64,000 nt of DNA, taken from NCBI RefSeq assembly GCF_004000275.1, contig NZ_RCIP01000005.1, forward strand, positions 440-64,439, in the 5' to 3' direction. Source of the DNA: Saccharospirillum alexandrii. GTDB lineage: Bacteria > Pseudomonadota > Gammaproteobacteria > Pseudomonadales > Natronospirillaceae. The first letter of the stretch is position 1. Each line of letters starts with the position of its first letter. Below are positions 1 to 9,297 of the stretch, piece after piece. The position numbers were made by a program, and so were the translations under genes. The notes below the pieces were generated by a model. It worked only from the letters and a program-made list of their open reading frames with translations, was not told the DNA's origin and did no database searches.

Positions 1-1
1 G

Positions 2-283
2 CACACCAAGTTCGAAGCGGAAGTGTATGTCCTGAGCAAAGACGAAGGTGGCCGTCACACGCCGTTCTTCAAGGGCTACCGTCCGCAGTTCTACTTCCGC
101 ACCACCGACGTAACCGGTGCCTGTGAACTGCCGGAAGGCGTAGAAATGGTCATGCCGGGCGATAACGTCAAGATGGACGTTACCCTGATCGCCCCGATCG
201 CGATGGACGAAGGTCTGCGTTTCGCGATTCGTGAAGGCGGCCGTACTGTTGGTGCGGGCGTTGTAGCGAAGATCATTGAGTAA
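2..283 (+). CDS. tuf: Elongation factor Tu, C-terminal part (5' end outside window)
   Basis: The window opens inside the gene; the last 93 codons are present in frame 2 and end in TAA. EF-Tu is the GTPase that brings aminoacyl-tRNA to the ribosome A site in the cytoplasm. The visible part is domain III, with the very conserved runs [25 protein letters not shown] and MPGDNVKM and the ending [12 protein letters not shown]. Position just upstream of rpsJ is the usual place of tufA at the end of the str operon. A hairpin terminator at 360-388 separates it from the S10 operon. Identification is secure; only the copy (tufA or tufB) cannot be told from this fragment. Confidence 0.97.
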   Translation, partial: HTKFEAEVYVLSKDEGGRHTPFFKGYRPQFYFRTTDVTGACELPEGVEMVMPGDNVKMDVTLIAPIAMDEGLRFAIREGGRTVGAGVVAKIIE

Positions 284-301
284 AGGTCAGCTTTGAGCTG
301 A

Positions 302-355
302 GAGCTGCGAGCTGTTAGTAAGTGCTCGCAGCGCGAAGCTCGCAGCTAACAGCTC
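302..355. repeat. Compact palindromic repeat cluster after tuf
   Basis: The octamer gctcgcag occurs twice directly (324-331, 338-345) and once inverted as ctgcgagc (305-312). The decamer gagctgttag (309-318) is matched by its inverse ctaacagctc (346-355). The segment can therefore fold into alternative hairpins. It lies between the tuf stop and the terminator, so it would be in the tuf 3' UTR. It resembles the small palindromic repeats that spread between genes in many gammaproteobacteria, but no second copy was seen in this window. Confidence 0.6.
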
Positions 356-359
356 AAAA

Positions 360-388
360 AAAAGAGGCGCCTAAGGGCGCCTCTTTTG
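360..388 (+). terminator. Rho-independent terminator of tuf
   Basis: A 12-bp perfect stem (360-371 with 376-387), 4-nt loop taag, GC-rich base and a T-run inside the right arm (384-387). The left arm starts with an A-run, so it could also work on the opposite strand. It closes the tuf transcript before the S10 promoter. Confidence 0.85.
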
Positions 389-446
389 CTTTAACCCCCT
401 GATTTTTAACTGAAAACCCCGCCTACAACTCCTTTCCGAATCGCCG

Positions 447-475
447 TTGACAGCCCTGCTCAAGATACATACAAT
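447..475 (+). promoter_or_regulatory. S10 operon promoter (sigma-70 type)
   Basis: TTGACA at 447-452, a 17-bp spacer and TACAAT at 470-475: a consensus -35 and a near-consensus -10. The transcript would start near 482, giving an rpsJ leader of only about 55 nt. That is much shorter than the E. coli S10 leader, which carries the L4-dependent attenuator. Confidence 0.8.
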
Positions 476-535
476 ACGCCTCCCCTGATTTTCCGGGGGT
501 ATATTGCTGTTTAACAATCTTGGAGCTTTGGTCAC

Positions 536-847
536 ATGCAGAACCAAAAGATCAGAATACGCTTGAAAGCGTTCGATCATCGCCTGATCGATGCTTCGAC
601 TCAGGAGATCGTCGATACGGCTAAGCGTACTGGTGCACAGGTGCGGGGCCCGATCCCGTTGCCGACTCGCAGAGAACGCTACACCGTGCTGGTCTCTCCG
701 CACGTGAACAAGGATGCGCGCGATCAGTACGAAATCCGTACTCACAAGCGCATGCTGGATATCGTTGAGCCAACTGAAAAGACCGTAGACGCGTTGATGA
801 AGTTGGACTTGGCGGCAGGTGTGGACGTACAGATTAGCCTCGGCTAA
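536..847 (+). CDS. rpsJ: Small subunit ribosomal protein S10 (NusE)
   Basis: Protein of 103 residues, the usual length of S10. It sits in the 30S head and, as NusE, also joins the NusB antitermination complex. Conserved stretches include [14 protein letters not shown] near the start, [15 protein letters not shown] in the middle and [13 protein letters not shown] near residues 70-80. A GGAG ribosome site lies ten bases before the ATG. It is the first gene of the fused S10-spc-alpha cluster and follows the promoter at 447-475. Confidence 0.98.
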   Translation: MQNQKIRIRLKAFDHRLIDASTQEIVDTAKRTGAQVRGPIPLPTRRERYTVLVSPHVNKDARDQYEIRTHKRMLDIVEPTEKTVDALMKLDLAAGVDVQISLG

Positions 848-961
848 TCGCTGAGTCTCTAATGTAACAGCCCAAGCTGCAGTTGTTCCAAACATGGTTT
901 CAGGCGCAGTAACTGGGCGGCCATAGCGGGTTTTAGCCCCGTACATAGAGGAAAGAAAGAA

Positions 962-1594
962 ATGTCAATTGGTCTGATTGGTCGTAAGACTGGCATGACT
1001 CGCGTCTTCACAGAAGACGGCGTTTCCATTCCAGTGACCGTCGTAGAAGTCGAGCCCAACCGGGTCTCGCAAGTAAAGAGCGTGGAAACCGATGGCTACT
1101 ATGCAGTCCAGCTTACCGCTGGTACTCGTCGTGCCAATCGCGTCACCAAGTCTCAGGCAGGACACTTCGCGAAAGCCAGTGTTGAAGCCGGTGTGTTCAC
1201 TCGTGAATTCACTCTGAAAGAAGCAGCCGAATTGAAGGCTGGCGAAGAATTGACCGTTGTCCTGTTCGAAGCAGGTCAGCGTGTGGATGTGACCGGAACC
1301 TCCAAGGGTAAAGGCTTCGCTGGTGCGATCAAGCGCCACAACTTCAGCATGCAAGACGCAACTCACGGTAACTCACTGTCTCACCGCGCACCCGGCTCTA
1401 TCGGCCAGTGCCAGACGCCAGGTCGTGTGTGGAAAGGCAAGAAGATGTCTGGCCACATGGGTGCTGAGCGCTCTACTGTGCAGTCACTTGAGATCGTTCG
1501 CGTCGACGCAGAGCGTAACTTGTTGTTGATCAAGGGCGCATTGCCCGGTGCAACAGGTTCTCACGTTGTTGTTCAACCCGCGGTTAAAGGCTAA
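962..1594 (+). CDS. rplC: Large subunit ribosomal protein L3
   Basis: 210 residues, the normal L3 size. L3 binds 23S rRNA near the peptidyl transferase centre and is an early assembly protein. Recognised by [16 protein letters not shown] at the N-terminus, the [14 protein letters not shown] segment and the tip loop around [23 protein letters not shown], given here in parts: [15 protein letters not shown] then KKMSGHMG. The glutamine methylated by PrmB in E. coli lies in this loop. The 114-base gap from rpsJ holds no gene; a GAGGAAAG ribosome site precedes the ATG. Confidence 0.98.
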   Translation: MSIGLIGRKTGMTRVFTEDGVSIPVTVVEVEPNRVSQVKSVETDGYYAVQLTAGTRRANRVTKSQAGHFAKASVEAGVFTREFTLKEAAELKAGEELTVVLFEAGQRVDVTGTSKGKGFAGAIKRHNFSMQDATHGNSLSHRAPGSIGQCQTPGRVWKGKKMSGHMGAERSTVQSLEIVRVDAERNLLLIKGALPGATGSHVVVQPAVKG

Positions 1595-1604
1595 GAGGTA
1601 AGCA

Positions 1605-2213
1605 ATGGATATTAATATTGCAGGACAAGCCAGCGCCAAGGTTGAAGTTTCCGACGCGACGTTCGGCAAAGAATTCAATGAAGCTCTGGTTCATCAGGTC
1701 GTTAACGCCTTCCTGGCCGGTGGCCGTCAAGGCAGCCGCGCTCAGAAGAGCCGCTCTGATGTAGCCGGTGGCGGTAAAAAACCCTGGCGTCAAAAAGGCA
1801 CAGGCCGTGCTCGTGCCGGTACCATTCGTTCACCCATCTGGGTTGGCGGCGGTAAAACCTTTGCAGCTCGTCCGCAGGACTGGTCACAAAAAGTTAACCG
1901 TAAAATGTACCGTGGTGCGATGAAATCAATCCTGTCAGAACTGGTTCGTCAGGACCGTCTGGTTGTGGTTGAAGGTCTGGGCATTGAACAGCCAAAGACC
2001 AAAGCATTTTTGTCCAAAATGAAAGAACTGGACGTTAGCAATGCTTTGATCGTGTCTGACGACGTTGATTCAAACCTGTACTTGTCTGCTCGCAACGTGC
2101 CGCACGTTGAAGTCAGTGATGTTGCTGGCATCAACCCGGTAAGCCTGGTGGCCTACGAAAAAGTGGTCATTACTGTTGCCGCGCTCAAGAAGCTTGAGGA
2201 GGTTTTGGCATGA
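1605..2213 (+). CDS. rplD: Large subunit ribosomal protein L4
   Basis: 202 residues. L4 lines the exit tunnel and in E. coli also represses its own operon by binding the S10 leader. Conserved core [19 protein letters not shown] and [19 protein letters not shown] (residues about 45-83) form the tunnel loop. It starts ten bases after rplC and its stop codon overlaps the rplW start as ATGA, so the two are probably translationally coupled. Confidence 0.98.
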   Translation: MDINIAGQASAKVEVSDATFGKEFNEALVHQVVNAFLAGGRQGSRAQKSRSDVAGGGKKPWRQKGTGRARAGTIRSPIWVGGGKTFAARPQDWSQKVNRKMYRGAMKSILSELVRQDRLVVVEGLGIEQPKTKAFLSKMKELDVSNALIVSDDVDSNLYLSARNVPHVEVSDVAGINPVSLVAYEKVVITVAALKKLEEVLA

Positions 2214-2506
2214 ACCAGGAACGCATCTATCAGGTCGTTTACGGTCCGCACATCTCCGAGAAAGCGACCATCGTAGCGGAAGGCACTGGCCAATACGTAT
2301 TTCGTGTGGCCAAGGATGCAACTAAGCCGGAAATCAAGAAGGCCGTTGAGCAACTGTTCGAAGTTAAAGTTCAGTCTGTTCACACTCTGATCCAGAAGGG
2401 CAAGGTTAAGCGCACTCAGCGCGGCGTTGGTAAGCGTAACGACGTTAAGAAAGCCTATGTTCGTCTGGCTGAAGGCCAAGAAATTGATTTCCTGGCGGCA
2501 GAATAA
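2210..2506 (+). CDS. rplW: Large subunit ribosomal protein L23
   Basis: 98 residues. L23 sits at the exit of the peptide tunnel and is the docking site for trigger factor and SRP. Conserved features are GPHISEKAT near residues 12-20, a [12 protein letters not shown] helix and the basic [12 protein letters not shown] segment. It overlaps the rplD stop by four bases. Confidence 0.97.
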   Translation: MNQERIYQVVYGPHISEKATIVAEGTGQYVFRVAKDATKPEIKKAVEQLFEVKVQSVHTLIQKGKVKRTQRGVGKRNDVKKAYVRLAEGQEIDFLAAE

Positions 2507-2523
2507 GGTAGGGGTTGCGAACA

Positions 2524-3351
2524 ATGGCTATTGTTAAAGCAAAGCCGACGTCAGCTGGACGTCGTCACGTTATCAAGACTTACAACGCCGAACTGCACAC
2601 CGGTGCGCCTTATGCGCCTCTGGTTGAAAAGCAGTCCAAGAGCGGTGGCCGTAACAACATGGGTCGCATTACCACGCGTCACATTGGTGGTGGTCACAAG
2701 TCGCATTACCGCAAGGTGGATTTCAAGCGCAACAAAGATGGCATCAATGCCAAAGTTGAGCGTCTGGAATACGATCCGAACCGGACTGCGAACATCGCCC
2801 TGGTTCTGTACGCAGACGGTGAACGTCGTTACATCCTGGCGCCGGCCGGTTTGACGGCAGGTGATCAGATCGTATCCGGGGAGCACGCGCCAATTAAAGT
2901 GGGCAACACCATGCCACTGCGCAGCATTCCTCTGGGTTCGACGATTCACAACATTGAGATGAAGCCCGGCAAGGGTGGCCAGATGGTCCGCTCTGCAGGT
3001 AACTCAGCTCAGCTGGTCGCGCGCGAAGGCACTTATGCCACCTTGCGTTTGCGGTCCGGTGAAATGCGTAAAGTTCTGTCAGATTGCCGCGCCACCCTGG
3101 GTGAAGTGAGCAACTCTGAACATAGCCTGCGTGTATTGGGTAAAGCCGGTGCTACTCGCTGGCGTGGTGTCCGTCCAACGGTTCGTGGTGTTGTCATGAA
3201 CCCGGTCGATCACCCGCATGGTGGTGGTGAAGGTAAAACCTCGGGTGGACGTCATCCGGTCACGCCTTGGGGTGTTCCCACCAAGGGATACAAAACTCGT
3301 AAGAACAAGCGCACGGACAAGTACATCGTTCGTCGTCGTTCTTCGAAGTAA
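2524..3351 (+). CDS. rplB: Large subunit ribosomal protein L2
   Basis: 275 residues from the ATG at 2524. An upstream in-frame start at 2515 would add MRT but has no family support, and the purine-rich aggtagggg at 2506-2514 is well placed for 2524. L2 binds 23S rRNA and is needed for subunit joining and peptidyl transfer. Diagnostic motif: [17 protein letters not shown] near residues 215-231, including the conserved histidine near the catalytic centre. It is the longest gene of the S10 part of the cluster. Confidence 0.97.
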   Translation: MAIVKAKPTSAGRRHVIKTYNAELHTGAPYAPLVEKQSKSGGRNNMGRITTRHIGGGHKSHYRKVDFKRNKDGINAKVERLEYDPNRTANIALVLYADGERRYILAPAGLTAGDQIVSGEHAPIKVGNTMPLRSIPLGSTIHNIEMKPGKGGQMVRSAGNSAQLVAREGTYATLRLRSGEMRKVLSDCRATLGEVSNSEHSLRVLGKAGATRWRGVRPTVRGVVMNPVDHPHGGGEGKTSGGRHPVTPWGVPTKGYKTRKNKRTDKYIVRRRSSK

Positions 3352-3372
3352 CTGAAATAAGAGGAAAAGGCT

Positions 3373-3648
3373 GTGCCACGTTCACTTAAGAAGGGTCCAT
3401 TCGTCGACCTGCACTTGATGAAGAAGGTAGAGGCTGCACTGGAAAACGGTGACAAACGGCCCCTGAAAACCTGGTCGCGTCGCTCCACAATCTTCCCGGA
3501 ATTCGTCGGGTTGACCTTTGCAGTCCATAATGGCCGTCAACATGTACCTGTTTATGTCACAGAGGACATGGTGGGTCATAAGTTGGGTGAATTCGCGCTG
3601 ACTCGTACCTATAAGGGTCATGTAGCGGACAAGAAGGCTAAGCGGTAA
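3373..3648 (+). CDS. rpsS: Small subunit ribosomal protein S19
   Basis: 91 residues starting at a GTG with a strong GAGGAAAAGG ribosome site. S19 is in the 30S head and contacts S13 and the A-site tRNA region. Conserved N-terminus [11 protein letters not shown], the basic [13 protein letters not shown] segment and the [15 protein letters not shown] ending are typical. The GTG start is chosen because the family begins exactly with M-P-R-S. Confidence 0.97.
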   Translation: MPRSLKKGPFVDLHLMKKVEAALENGDKRPLKTWSRRSTIFPEFVGLTFAVHNGRQHVPVYVTEDMVGHKLGEFALTRTYKGHVADKKAKR

Positions 3649-3663
3649 TAGAGGGTAGACATG

Positions 3664-3996
3664 ATGGAAACACAAGCTGTATTACGCGGTGCTCGCTTGT
3701 CTGCTCAGAAAGGTCGTCTTGTAGCAGACATGATTCGAGGCAAGTCAGTGGCGGAAGCCCTGGATCTGCTGACATTCAGCCCTCAAAAAGGTGCTGCAAT
3801 CGTCAAGAAGGTTCTGGAATCGGCCATTGCGAATGCAGAACACAATGACGGTGCAGACGTAGATGAGCTTTCAGTCGCCTCCATCTTTGTAGATGAAGGT
3901 ATGACCATGAAGCGTATCCGTCCGCGTGCTAAAGGCCGTGCTGATCGTATCTTTAAGCGTACGAGCCACATTACGGTCAAGGTTGCCGAGAAATAA
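3664..3996 (+). CDS. rplV: Large subunit ribosomal protein L22
   Basis: 110 residues from the second of two adjacent ATG codons (3661 and 3664); the second matches the usual N-terminus METx and the E. coli length and is 8 bases from GAGGG. L22 reaches into the exit tunnel; its beta-hairpin includes [19 protein letters not shown] (residues about 79-97), a known macrolide-resistance site. Lies between rpsS and rpsC with short spacers. Confidence 0.97.
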   Translation: METQAVLRGARLSAQKGRLVADMIRGKSVAEALDLLTFSPQKGAAIVKKVLESAIANAEHNDGADVDELSVASIFVDEGMTMKRIRPRAKGRADRIFKRTSHITVKVAEK

Positions 3997-4010
3997 GGGG
4001 AGAATGACAG

Positions 4011-4694
4011 ATGGGCCAGAAAGTACATCCCACCGGGATCCGGCTCGGCATCACTAAAGACCATAGTTCGGTCTGGTATGCCGACTCCAAGGACTACTCC
4101 AAGAAGCTGTTGAACGACATTCAGGTTCGCAGCTACCTGGAGAAGAAACTGGAAAAAGCGTCAGTAAGTAAAATCGTGATCGAGCGTCCTGCACAGAACG
4201 CCAAGATCACCATCCACACCGCTCGCCCTGGCATTGTCATCGGCAAGAAAGGTGAAGATGTAGAAGTGCTGCGCCAGGAAGTATCCGCCATGATGGGGAT
4301 TCCGGTGCACATTAACATCGAAGAGATCCGCAAGCCTGATCTGGACTCCAAACTGGTTGCCCAGTCTGTAGCTGGCCAGCTCGAGCGTCGTGTCATGTTC
4401 CGCCGCGCCATGAAGCGTGTGATGCAGAACGCGATGCGCAATGGCGCAAAAGGTGTTCGGATTCAGGTCAGTGGCCGTTTGGGTGGTGCTGAGATTGCGC
4501 GGACCGAGTGGTATCTCGAAGGTCGCGTTCCCTTGCACACGCTGCGTGCTGACATCGACTACGCTACGGCCGAAGCACACACCACTTACGGTGTGATCGG
4601 TATCAAAGTGTGGATTTTCAAAGGCGAAATCCTGGGTGGTATCGAGCAAGTTCGTGCTCAAGCCAAGGCGCCCAAGAAAAAGGCTTCACGGTAA
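4011..4694 (+). CDS. rpsC: Small subunit ribosomal protein S3
   Basis: 227 residues. S3 lines the mRNA entry pore and has helicase activity with S4 and S5. An N-terminal [14 protein letters not shown], a KH domain with the GxxG loop [10 protein letters not shown] near residues 78-87, and the C-terminal [20 protein letters not shown] are seen. The tail [13 protein letters not shown] is basic, as usual. It follows rplV by 14 bases and precedes rplP by 11. Confidence 0.98.
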   Translation: MGQKVHPTGIRLGITKDHSSVWYADSKDYSKKLLNDIQVRSYLEKKLEKASVSKIVIERPAQNAKITIHTARPGIVIGKKGEDVEVLRQEVSAMMGIPVHINIEEIRKPDLDSKLVAQSVAGQLERRVMFRRAMKRVMQNAMRNGAKGVRIQVSGRLGGAEIARTEWYLEGRVPLHTLRADIDYATAEAHTTYGVIGIKVWIFKGEILGGIEQVRAQAKAPKKKASR

Positions 4695-4705
4695 GGAGTA
4701 CGTAG

Positions 4706-5119
4706 ATGCTGCAACCTAAACGTACAAAGTTCCGCAAAATGCAAAAAGGCCGTAACCGCGGCCTGGCACTGCGCGGTAGCAAAGTGAGCTTCGGCGAGTA
4801 CGCGCTGAAGGCAACAGGGCGCGGACGCATTACAGCTCGTCAAATCGAAGCTGCACGTCGCGCGATGACACGTCACATTAAACGTGGCGGCAAGATCTGG
4901 ATCCGCGTTTTCCCGGACAAGCCCATTTCCAAGAAGCCCTTGGAAGTTCGGATGGGTAAAGGTAAGGGTAACGTAGAATACTGGGTAGCTCAGATTCAGC
5001 CCGGTAAAGTCTTGTACGAAATGGAAGGTGTTGGTGAAGACGTAGCTCTGGAGGCGTTCCGCCTTGCAGCTGCCAAATTGCCGATATCAACCGTTGTTGT
5101 TAAACGGCAGGTGATGTAA
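4706..5119 (+). CDS. rplP: Large subunit ribosomal protein L16
   Basis: 137 residues. L16 organises the A-site side of the peptidyl transferase centre. Motifs: [19 protein letters not shown] at the N-terminus, [20 protein letters not shown] (residues about 43-62) and [14 protein letters not shown]. An arginine equivalent to the YcfD/RoxA hydroxylation site lies in the [15 protein letters not shown] segment. The stop TAA shares one base with the rpmC start. Confidence 0.97.
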   Translation: MLQPKRTKFRKMQKGRNRGLALRGSKVSFGEYALKATGRGRITARQIEAARRAMTRHIKRGGKIWIRVFPDKPISKKPLEVRMGKGKGNVEYWVAQIQPGKVLYEMEGVGEDVALEAFRLAAAKLPISTVVVKRQVM

Positions 5120-5310
5120 TGAACGCTAGTGATCTTCGTGAAAAGTCCGTAGACGAGCTGAATAACACCCTGTTGGAGTTGCTTCGCGATCAGTTCAAAT
5201 ATCGCATGCAAAAAGCGACGGGTCAGTTGACTCAGACGCATCTGCTGAAGCAAGTCCGCAAGGACATCGCTCGTGTCAAAACAGTATTGACTCAGAAAGC
5301 AGGTGCTTGA
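5119..5310 (+). CDS. rpmC: Large subunit ribosomal protein L29
   Basis: 63 residues, two-helix protein next to L23 at the tunnel exit. Conserved pattern [27 protein letters not shown], given in parts as [10 protein letters not shown] and [11 protein letters not shown], then [14 protein letters not shown]. It overlaps rplP by one base (taATGa), indicating coupling, and ends one base before the rpsQ ATG. Confidence 0.96.
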   Translation: MNASDLREKSVDELNNTLLELLRDQFKYRMQKATGQLTQTHLLKQVRKDIARVKTVLTQKAGA

Positions 5311-5311
5311 T

Positions 5312-5572
5312 ATGTCTGAACAAACAGCCCGTACCGTGACCGGTCAGGTCGTCAGCAACAAGGCTGAAAAGACCGTTACCGTTAAGATAGAGCGTACGGT
5401 TACTCACCCGATTTACGGGAAAATCGTAAAGCGTTCTACCAAGATGCATGCGCACGATGAAAACAATGAGTGCCAGATCGGCGACTTCGTCACTATCGAA
5501 GAATGCCGTCCTTTGTCCAAGTCCAAGACTTGGCGTCTGGTTCGCGTTGAAGAACGTGCGACTACCGTTTAA
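5312..5572 (+). CDS. rpsQ: Small subunit ribosomal protein S17
   Basis: 86 residues from the ATG at 5312; a GTG at 5303 lies within rpmC and would add three residues without family support. S17 is a primary 16S rRNA binder of the 30S body. Motifs: [21 protein letters not shown] near residues 13-32 and [19 protein letters not shown] near the C-terminus, here quoted as [15 protein letters not shown]. Confidence 0.97.
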   Translation: MSEQTARTVTGQVVSNKAEKTVTVKIERTVTHPIYGKIVKRSTKMHAHDENNECQIGDFVTIEECRPLSKSKTWRLVRVEERATTV

Positions 5573-5593
5573 CAGCGCCTGGGAGTTTGAGAG

Positions 5594-5962
5594 ATGATTC
5601 AAACAGAAACCGTTTTAGACGTTGCGGATAACAGCGGTGCCAAGCGCGTCCAGTGCATCAAGGTGTTGGGCGGTTCTCACCGTCGTTACGCCGGCATTGG
5701 TGACTTGATCAAGGTCTCCGTGAAGGAAGCAATTCCTCGCGGCAAGGTCAAAAAAGGTCAAGTGATGAACGCTGTTGTTGTGCGCACGCGTAAGGGTGTA
5801 CGTCGCCCTGACGGATCCGTGATCCGTTTTGACACCAACTCTGCGGTGTTACTTAACACTCAGCACGCCCCGATCGGCACCCGGATCTTTGGCCCGGTGA
5901 CCCGTGAACTGCGTACCGAGAAATTTATGAAAATCATTTCCCTGGCGCCGGAAGTACTGTAA
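5594..5962 (+). CDS. rplN: Large subunit ribosomal protein L14
   Basis: 122 residues, the standard L14 length. L14 forms an intersubunit bridge and is the site where RsfS binds. The N-terminal [17 protein letters not shown] and the middle [19 protein letters not shown] segment are diagnostic. In E. coli it starts the spc operon; here no promoter was seen in the 21 bases after rpsQ, so it is probably cotranscribed. A hairpin overlaps its stop codon (5959-5977). Confidence 0.98.
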   Translation: MIQTETVLDVADNSGAKRVQCIKVLGGSHRRYAGIGDLIKVSVKEAIPRGKVKKGQVMNAVVVRTRKGVRRPDGSVIRFDTNSAVLLNTQHAPIGTRIFGPVTRELRTEKFMKIISLAPEVL

Positions 5963-5977
5963 GCCCTTTGGGCTTAC
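5959..5977 (+). other. Hairpin across the rplN stop codon
   Basis: An 8-bp perfect stem, gtaagccc (5959-5966) with gggcttac (5970-5977), and a 3-nt loop. The rplN TAA is inside the left arm. No T-run follows, so a terminator is unlikely; it may be an RNA processing or stability element between rplN and rplX. Confidence 0.5.
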
Positions 5978-6010
5978 GTTACTGGACGGTAGCAGGAAGT
6001 GGAGTAGCGA

Positions 6011-6340
6011 ATGAACAAGTTTAAAAGTGGCGACGACGTTGTCGTAATTGCCGGGAAAGATAAAGGCAAGCGCGGCAAGATCACCAAGGTGATCAACGAC
6101 GCCAAGAAAGGCCCGCGTTTTGTGGTATCTGGTGTGAATCTGATGAAGAAACACCAGAAGCCGAACCCGAACCTGGGAGTCCAGGGCGGGATCGTCGAGA
6201 AAGAGGCTCCGATTGCGGCCTCCAACGTAGCGATCTTCAATTCAGAAACCAACAAGGGCGACCGTGTTGGCTTTTTGATCAAAGAAGACGGTACCAAGGT
6301 CCGCATCTTCAAGTCCACGAAGAAAGAAATTGGTGTATAA
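6011..6340 (+). CDS. rplX: Large subunit ribosomal protein L24
   Basis: 109 residues. L24 starts 50S assembly by binding domain I of 23S rRNA. A KOW motif [20 protein letters not shown] covers residues about 9-28, followed by [13 protein letters not shown]. It is slightly longer than the E. coli protein because of the acidic/basic C-terminal end. The 48-base spacer from rplN carries the hairpin at 5959-5977. Confidence 0.97.
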   Translation: MNKFKSGDDVVVIAGKDKGKRGKITKVINDAKKGPRFVVSGVNLMKKHQKPNPNLGVQGGIVEKEAPIAASNVAIFNSETNKGDRVGFLIKEDGTKVRIFKSTKKEIGV

Positions 6341-6354
6341 GGGCGGGATACGAC

Positions 6355-6894
6355 ATGTCTAGACTCAAAGAGCTCTACAAAACTGACGCTGTCCCTGCAC
6401 TCCAAGAAGAGTTCGGGTACAAGAACGTCATGGAAATCCCGCGCGTCACCAAGATCACCTTGAACATGGGCGTGGGCGAAGCTATCGGCGACAAAAAGCA
6501 GATGGATAACGCTGTTGCAAACCTTGAAGCGATCGCTGGCCAGAAGGTCATGGTCACCAAGGCACGCAAATCCATCGCGGGTTTTAAAGTTCGTGAAGAC
6601 TGGCCGATTGGTTGTAAAGTCACACTGCGCGGTGAGCGTATGTGGGAATTTATGGATCGTCTGATCGACATTTCACTGCCGCGTATGCGTGACTTCCGGG
6701 GCATCAACCCCAAGTCATTCGACGGCCGTGGCAACTACAGCATGGGTGTGAAAGAGCAGATTATCTTCCCTGAAATCGAGTACGATAAGGTCGATAAGCT
6801 GCGTGGTCTGGACATTACAGTGACCACGACCGCTCGCACCAATGACGAAGGTCGCGCACTGCTGAAGGCGCTGGCCTTCCCATTCAAAGGTTAA
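6355..6894 (+). CDS. rplE: Large subunit ribosomal protein L5
   Basis: 179 residues. L5 binds 5S rRNA and contacts the P-site tRNA elbow and S13. Motifs: [20 protein letters not shown] (residues about 23-42), a [20 protein letters not shown] segment and the [19 protein letters not shown] end. In E. coli the S8 repressor binds the mRNA near the rplE start; I could not confirm such a site here. Confidence 0.98.
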   Translation: MSRLKELYKTDAVPALQEEFGYKNVMEIPRVTKITLNMGVGEAIGDKKQMDNAVANLEAIAGQKVMVTKARKSIAGFKVREDWPIGCKVTLRGERMWEFMDRLIDISLPRMRDFRGINPKSFDGRGNYSMGVKEQIIFPEIEYDKVDKLRGLDITVTTTARTNDEGRALLKALAFPFKG

Positions 6895-6905
6895 GGGGAA
6901 AGGTC

Positions 6906-7211
6906 ATGGCTAAAGTAAGTATGAAGGCGCGTGAAGCCAAGCGCATCAAGACCATCGCCAAGTATGCTGAGAAGCGTGCCAAACTCAAAGCGATCATCAA
7001 GGACTCCGGTAGTACTGATGAGCAGGTTTGGGAAGCACAGCAATCGCTGCAAAAGCTGCCAAGAGACGCAAGTCCTGTTAGACTGCAGCGCCGCTGTCAG
7101 TTGACCGGCCGTCCACATGCGGTTTACCGCAAGTTCGGTCTGTCACGTATCAAGCTGCGTGAACAAGCCATGTTGGGCAATGTTCCGGGTTTGAAAAAGT
7201 CAAGTTGGTAA
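6906..7211 (+). CDS. rpsN: Small subunit ribosomal protein S14, zinc-free form
   Basis: 101 residues, the long zinc-independent S14 type of Proteobacteria. It lacks the paired CxxC motifs of the short zinc-binding form. Conserved: [13 protein letters not shown], the [20 protein letters not shown] core and the C-terminal [21 protein letters not shown]14 is assembled late in the 30S head. Followed by a 70-base spacer with a hairpin, before rpsH. Confidence 0.97.
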   Translation: MAKVSMKAREAKRIKTIAKYAEKRAKLKAIIKDSGSTDEQVWEAQQSLQKLPRDASPVRLQRRCQLTGRPHAVYRKFGLSRIKLREQAMLGNVPGLKKSSW

Positions 7212-7225
7212 GCAAAGTGGTCCGG

Positions 7226-7246
7226 ACCGGGGCATGTCGCCCCGGT
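7226..7246 (+). other. GC-rich hairpin between rpsN and rpsH
   Basis: Stem accggggc (7226-7233) with gccccggt (7239-7246), 8 bp, loop atgtc. No T-run follows. It sits in the longest spacer of the spc segment, 35 bases before the rpsH start, so it could be a regulatory or processing site, possibly related to S8 autogenous control (inference). Confidence 0.5.
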
Positions 7247-7281
7247 TACCGCACTCGCTGTACACTTAGAGGTAATATTGA

Positions 7282-7674
7282 ATGAGCATGCAAGACACAC
7301 TTGCGGATATGTTCACACGTATCCGTAATGCTCAGCAGTCCAGTCACGCCATTGTTACCCTGCCGTCTTCAAAGCAAAAGATCGCCGTTGCGACCGTGCT
7401 GAAGAACGAAGGGTTTGTCGATGACTTTTCTGTTGAGGGCGAAGGCAAAAAGGTAATGCACATCACCTTGCGTTACTTTGAAGGCAAGCCGGTGATTGAA
7501 TCGATCAAGCGCGTTTCACGTCCAGGTCTGCGTCAATACCGCGCCTGCGACGAGCTGCCCAAGGTATCGGGTGGGCTGGGTATCGCCATCGTTTCAACAT
7601 CCAAAGGCGTTATGACCGACCGCGCGGCCCGTGCTGCGGGTGTGGGCGGCGAAATCATCTGCGAAGTCTTCTAA
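7282..7674 (+). CDS. rpsH: Small subunit ribosomal protein S8
   Basis: 130 residues. S8 nucleates the 16S central domain and is the spc operon repressor in E. coli. Motifs: [16 protein letters not shown] at the N-terminus, [12 protein letters not shown] (about 74-85) and the C-terminal [20 protein letters not shown], which forms the RNA-binding surface. Confidence 0.98.
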   Translation: MSMQDTLADMFTRIRNAQQSSHAIVTLPSSKQKIAVATVLKNEGFVDDFSVEGEGKKVMHITLRYFEGKPVIESIKRVSRPGLRQYRACDELPKVSGGLGIAIVSTSKGVMTDRAARAAGVGGEIICEVF

Positions 7675-7686
7675 AGGAGTTGAACG

Positions 7687-8220
7687 ATGTCTCGAATAGC
7701 TAACGCTCCTATTACGGTTCCGGCAGGTGTGGAAGTCAAGCTCGCTAGCGACAAGATTTCTGTTAAGGGCGCCAATGCGGCTCTTGAAACCAATCTGCAC
7801 GGTTCTGTAGAAATTAAGCAGGACGGCAATACGCTGACCTTTGCCCCCCGTGATGGAGGCAAGATCGCGCACGCCATGTCAGGCACCATGCGTGCTCTGG
7901 TTAATAACATGGTCGTCGGTGTCACCACCGGTTTTGAAAAGCGCCTGCAACTGAACGGTGTCGGGTATCGTGCGAAAGCATCCGGCAGTTCCGTCAATTT
8001 GACACTGGGCTTCTCCCATCCGATCGATTACACCCTGCCAGCAGGTGTGTCGGCCGAGACCCCAAGCAACACTGAGATCGTGCTGAAAAGCGCCGATAAG
8101 CAGCAGCTGGGTCAGGTCGCCGCAGAGATTCGCGCGTTCCGTCCGCCGGAACCGTACAAAGGCAAAGGTGTTCGGTACGCGGATGAATACGTCCGTCGTA
8201 AAGAAGCCAAGAAAAAATAA
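7687..8220 (+). CDS. rplF: Large subunit ribosomal protein L6
   Basis: 177 residues with two similar domains. L6 lies beside the factor-binding stalk and the sarcin-ricin loop. Seen: [36 protein letters not shown] at mid-protein and the diagnostic C-terminal [20 protein letters not shown]. Starts 12 bases after rpsH with a good AAAGGAG site. Confidence 0.98.
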   Translation: MSRIANAPITVPAGVEVKLASDKISVKGANAALETNLHGSVEIKQDGNTLTFAPRDGGKIAHAMSGTMRALVNNMVVGVTTGFEKRLQLNGVGYRAKASGSSVNLTLGFSHPIDYTLPAGVSAETPSNTEIVLKSADKQQLGQVAAEIRAFRPPEPYKGKGVRYADEYVRRKEAKKK

Positions 8221-8231
8221 GGGCATAGGTC

Positions 8232-8582
8232 ATGAACGAAAAGAAAGTATCCCGTTTACGCCGTGCTCGCCGCAGCCGCATCAAGATCCGCGAATTGGGC
8301 GTGCACCGTCTGTGTGTAAACCGGTCGAACCAGCATATTTACGCGCAAGTCATCGCTCCCAATGGCAGCGTTGTGGTTGCATCAGCGTCTACGCTGGACG
8401 AATCGCTGCGTAAAGACGCGACGAGTAACGTAGATGCCGCCGTCAAGGTTGGCGCTCTGATCGCAGAGCGGGCCAAGGCAGCCGGTATCGAACAGGTGGC
8501 TTTTGACCGGTCTGGTTTTAAATACCATGGCCGTGTGAAGGCTTTGGCAGACGCTGCCCGTGAAGGTGGCCTGAAATTCTAA
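8232..8582 (+). CDS. rplR: Large subunit ribosomal protein L18
   Basis: 116 residues. L18 takes 5S rRNA to the 50S subunit with L5. The basic N-terminus ([20 protein letters not shown]) and the C-terminal [20 protein letters not shown] are typical. Eleven bases from rplF. Confidence 0.97.
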   Translation: MNEKKVSRLRRARRSRIKIRELGVHRLCVNRSNQHIYAQVIAPNGSVVVASASTLDESLRKDATSNVDAAVKVGALIAERAKAAGIEQVAFDRSGFKYHGRVKALADAAREGGLKF

Positions 8583-8592
8583 GGTGCGAATG

Positions 8593-9099
8593 ATGGCAAA
8601 TAACGATCAAGCTCAAGCTGGCGGCGATCTGCAGGAAAAATTGGTCCAGGTAAACCGAGTCGCCAAGGTGGTGAAAGGTGGCCGGATCTTCGGTTTTACT
8701 GCACTGACAGTTGTTGGCGATGGCAATGGCAAAGTCGGCTTCGGCCGCGGCAAGGCGCGTGAAGTGCCTGTTGCGATCCAGAAGGCGATGGATGCGGCCC
8801 GCCGCAACATGATCCAGGTCCAGCTGACTGAAGGCACGTTGCAATACCCGGTAAACGCCCGTCATGGTGCGTCCAAGGTGTATATGCAGCCTGCTTCAGA
8901 CGGTACTGGTGTGATTGCAGGCGGCGCGATGCGTGCTGTTCTGGAAGTCGCCGGTGTACAAAACGTACTGGCCAAGTGCTACGGCTCAACCAATCCGGTT
9001 AACGTCGTACGTGCAACCGTTAATGGTTTGGCCAAGATGCGTTCTCCTGAAGATGTGGCTGCCAAGCGTGGCAAGTCCGTCGAATACATTACGGAGTAA
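8593..9099 (+). CDS. rpsE: Small subunit ribosomal protein S5
   Basis: 168 residues from the ATG at 8593. Earlier in-frame starts at 8584 (GTG) and 8590 (ATG) exist, but AGGTG at 8582-8586 is best spaced for 8593 and the result matches the family N-terminus. S5 is at the mRNA entry and acts in decoding fidelity. The S5 RNA-binding motif [20 protein letters not shown] (about 27-46) and the [19 protein letters not shown] segment are clear. Confidence 0.97.
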   Translation: MANNDQAQAGGDLQEKLVQVNRVAKVVKGGRIFGFTALTVVGDGNGKVGFGRGKAREVPVAIQKAMDAARRNMIQVQLTEGTLQYPVNARHGASKVYMQPASDGTGVIAGGAMRAVLEVAGVQNVLAKCYGSTNPVNVVRATVNGLAKMRSPEDVAAKRGKSVEYITE

Positions 9100-9104
9100 C
9101 GGAC

Positions 9105-9296
9105 ATGGCTAAAGCAAAAACAGTAAAGGTTCAGCTGTTCCGCAGCCCCATCGCAACTCAGCCCAAGCACAAGTTGTGTGTACAGGGCCTGGGTTTGAAG
9201 AAGGTGGGCCAGGTCCGCGAACTGGAAGATACTCCTTCCGTTCGTGGCATGATCAACAAAGTGAACTATATGGTTCGCGTGGTTGAGGGTGAGTAA
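9105..9296 (+). CDS. rpmD: Large subunit ribosomal protein L30
   Basis: 63 residues. Small 50S protein with one L30 domain: [13 protein letters not shown], then [20 protein letters not shown] and a C-terminal VVEGE. Five bases after rpsE, and one base before the rplO start. Confidence 0.95.
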   Translation: MAKAKTVKVQLFRSPIATQPKHKLCVQGLGLKKVGQVRELEDTPSVRGMINKVNYMVRVVEGE

Positions 9297-9297
9297 C

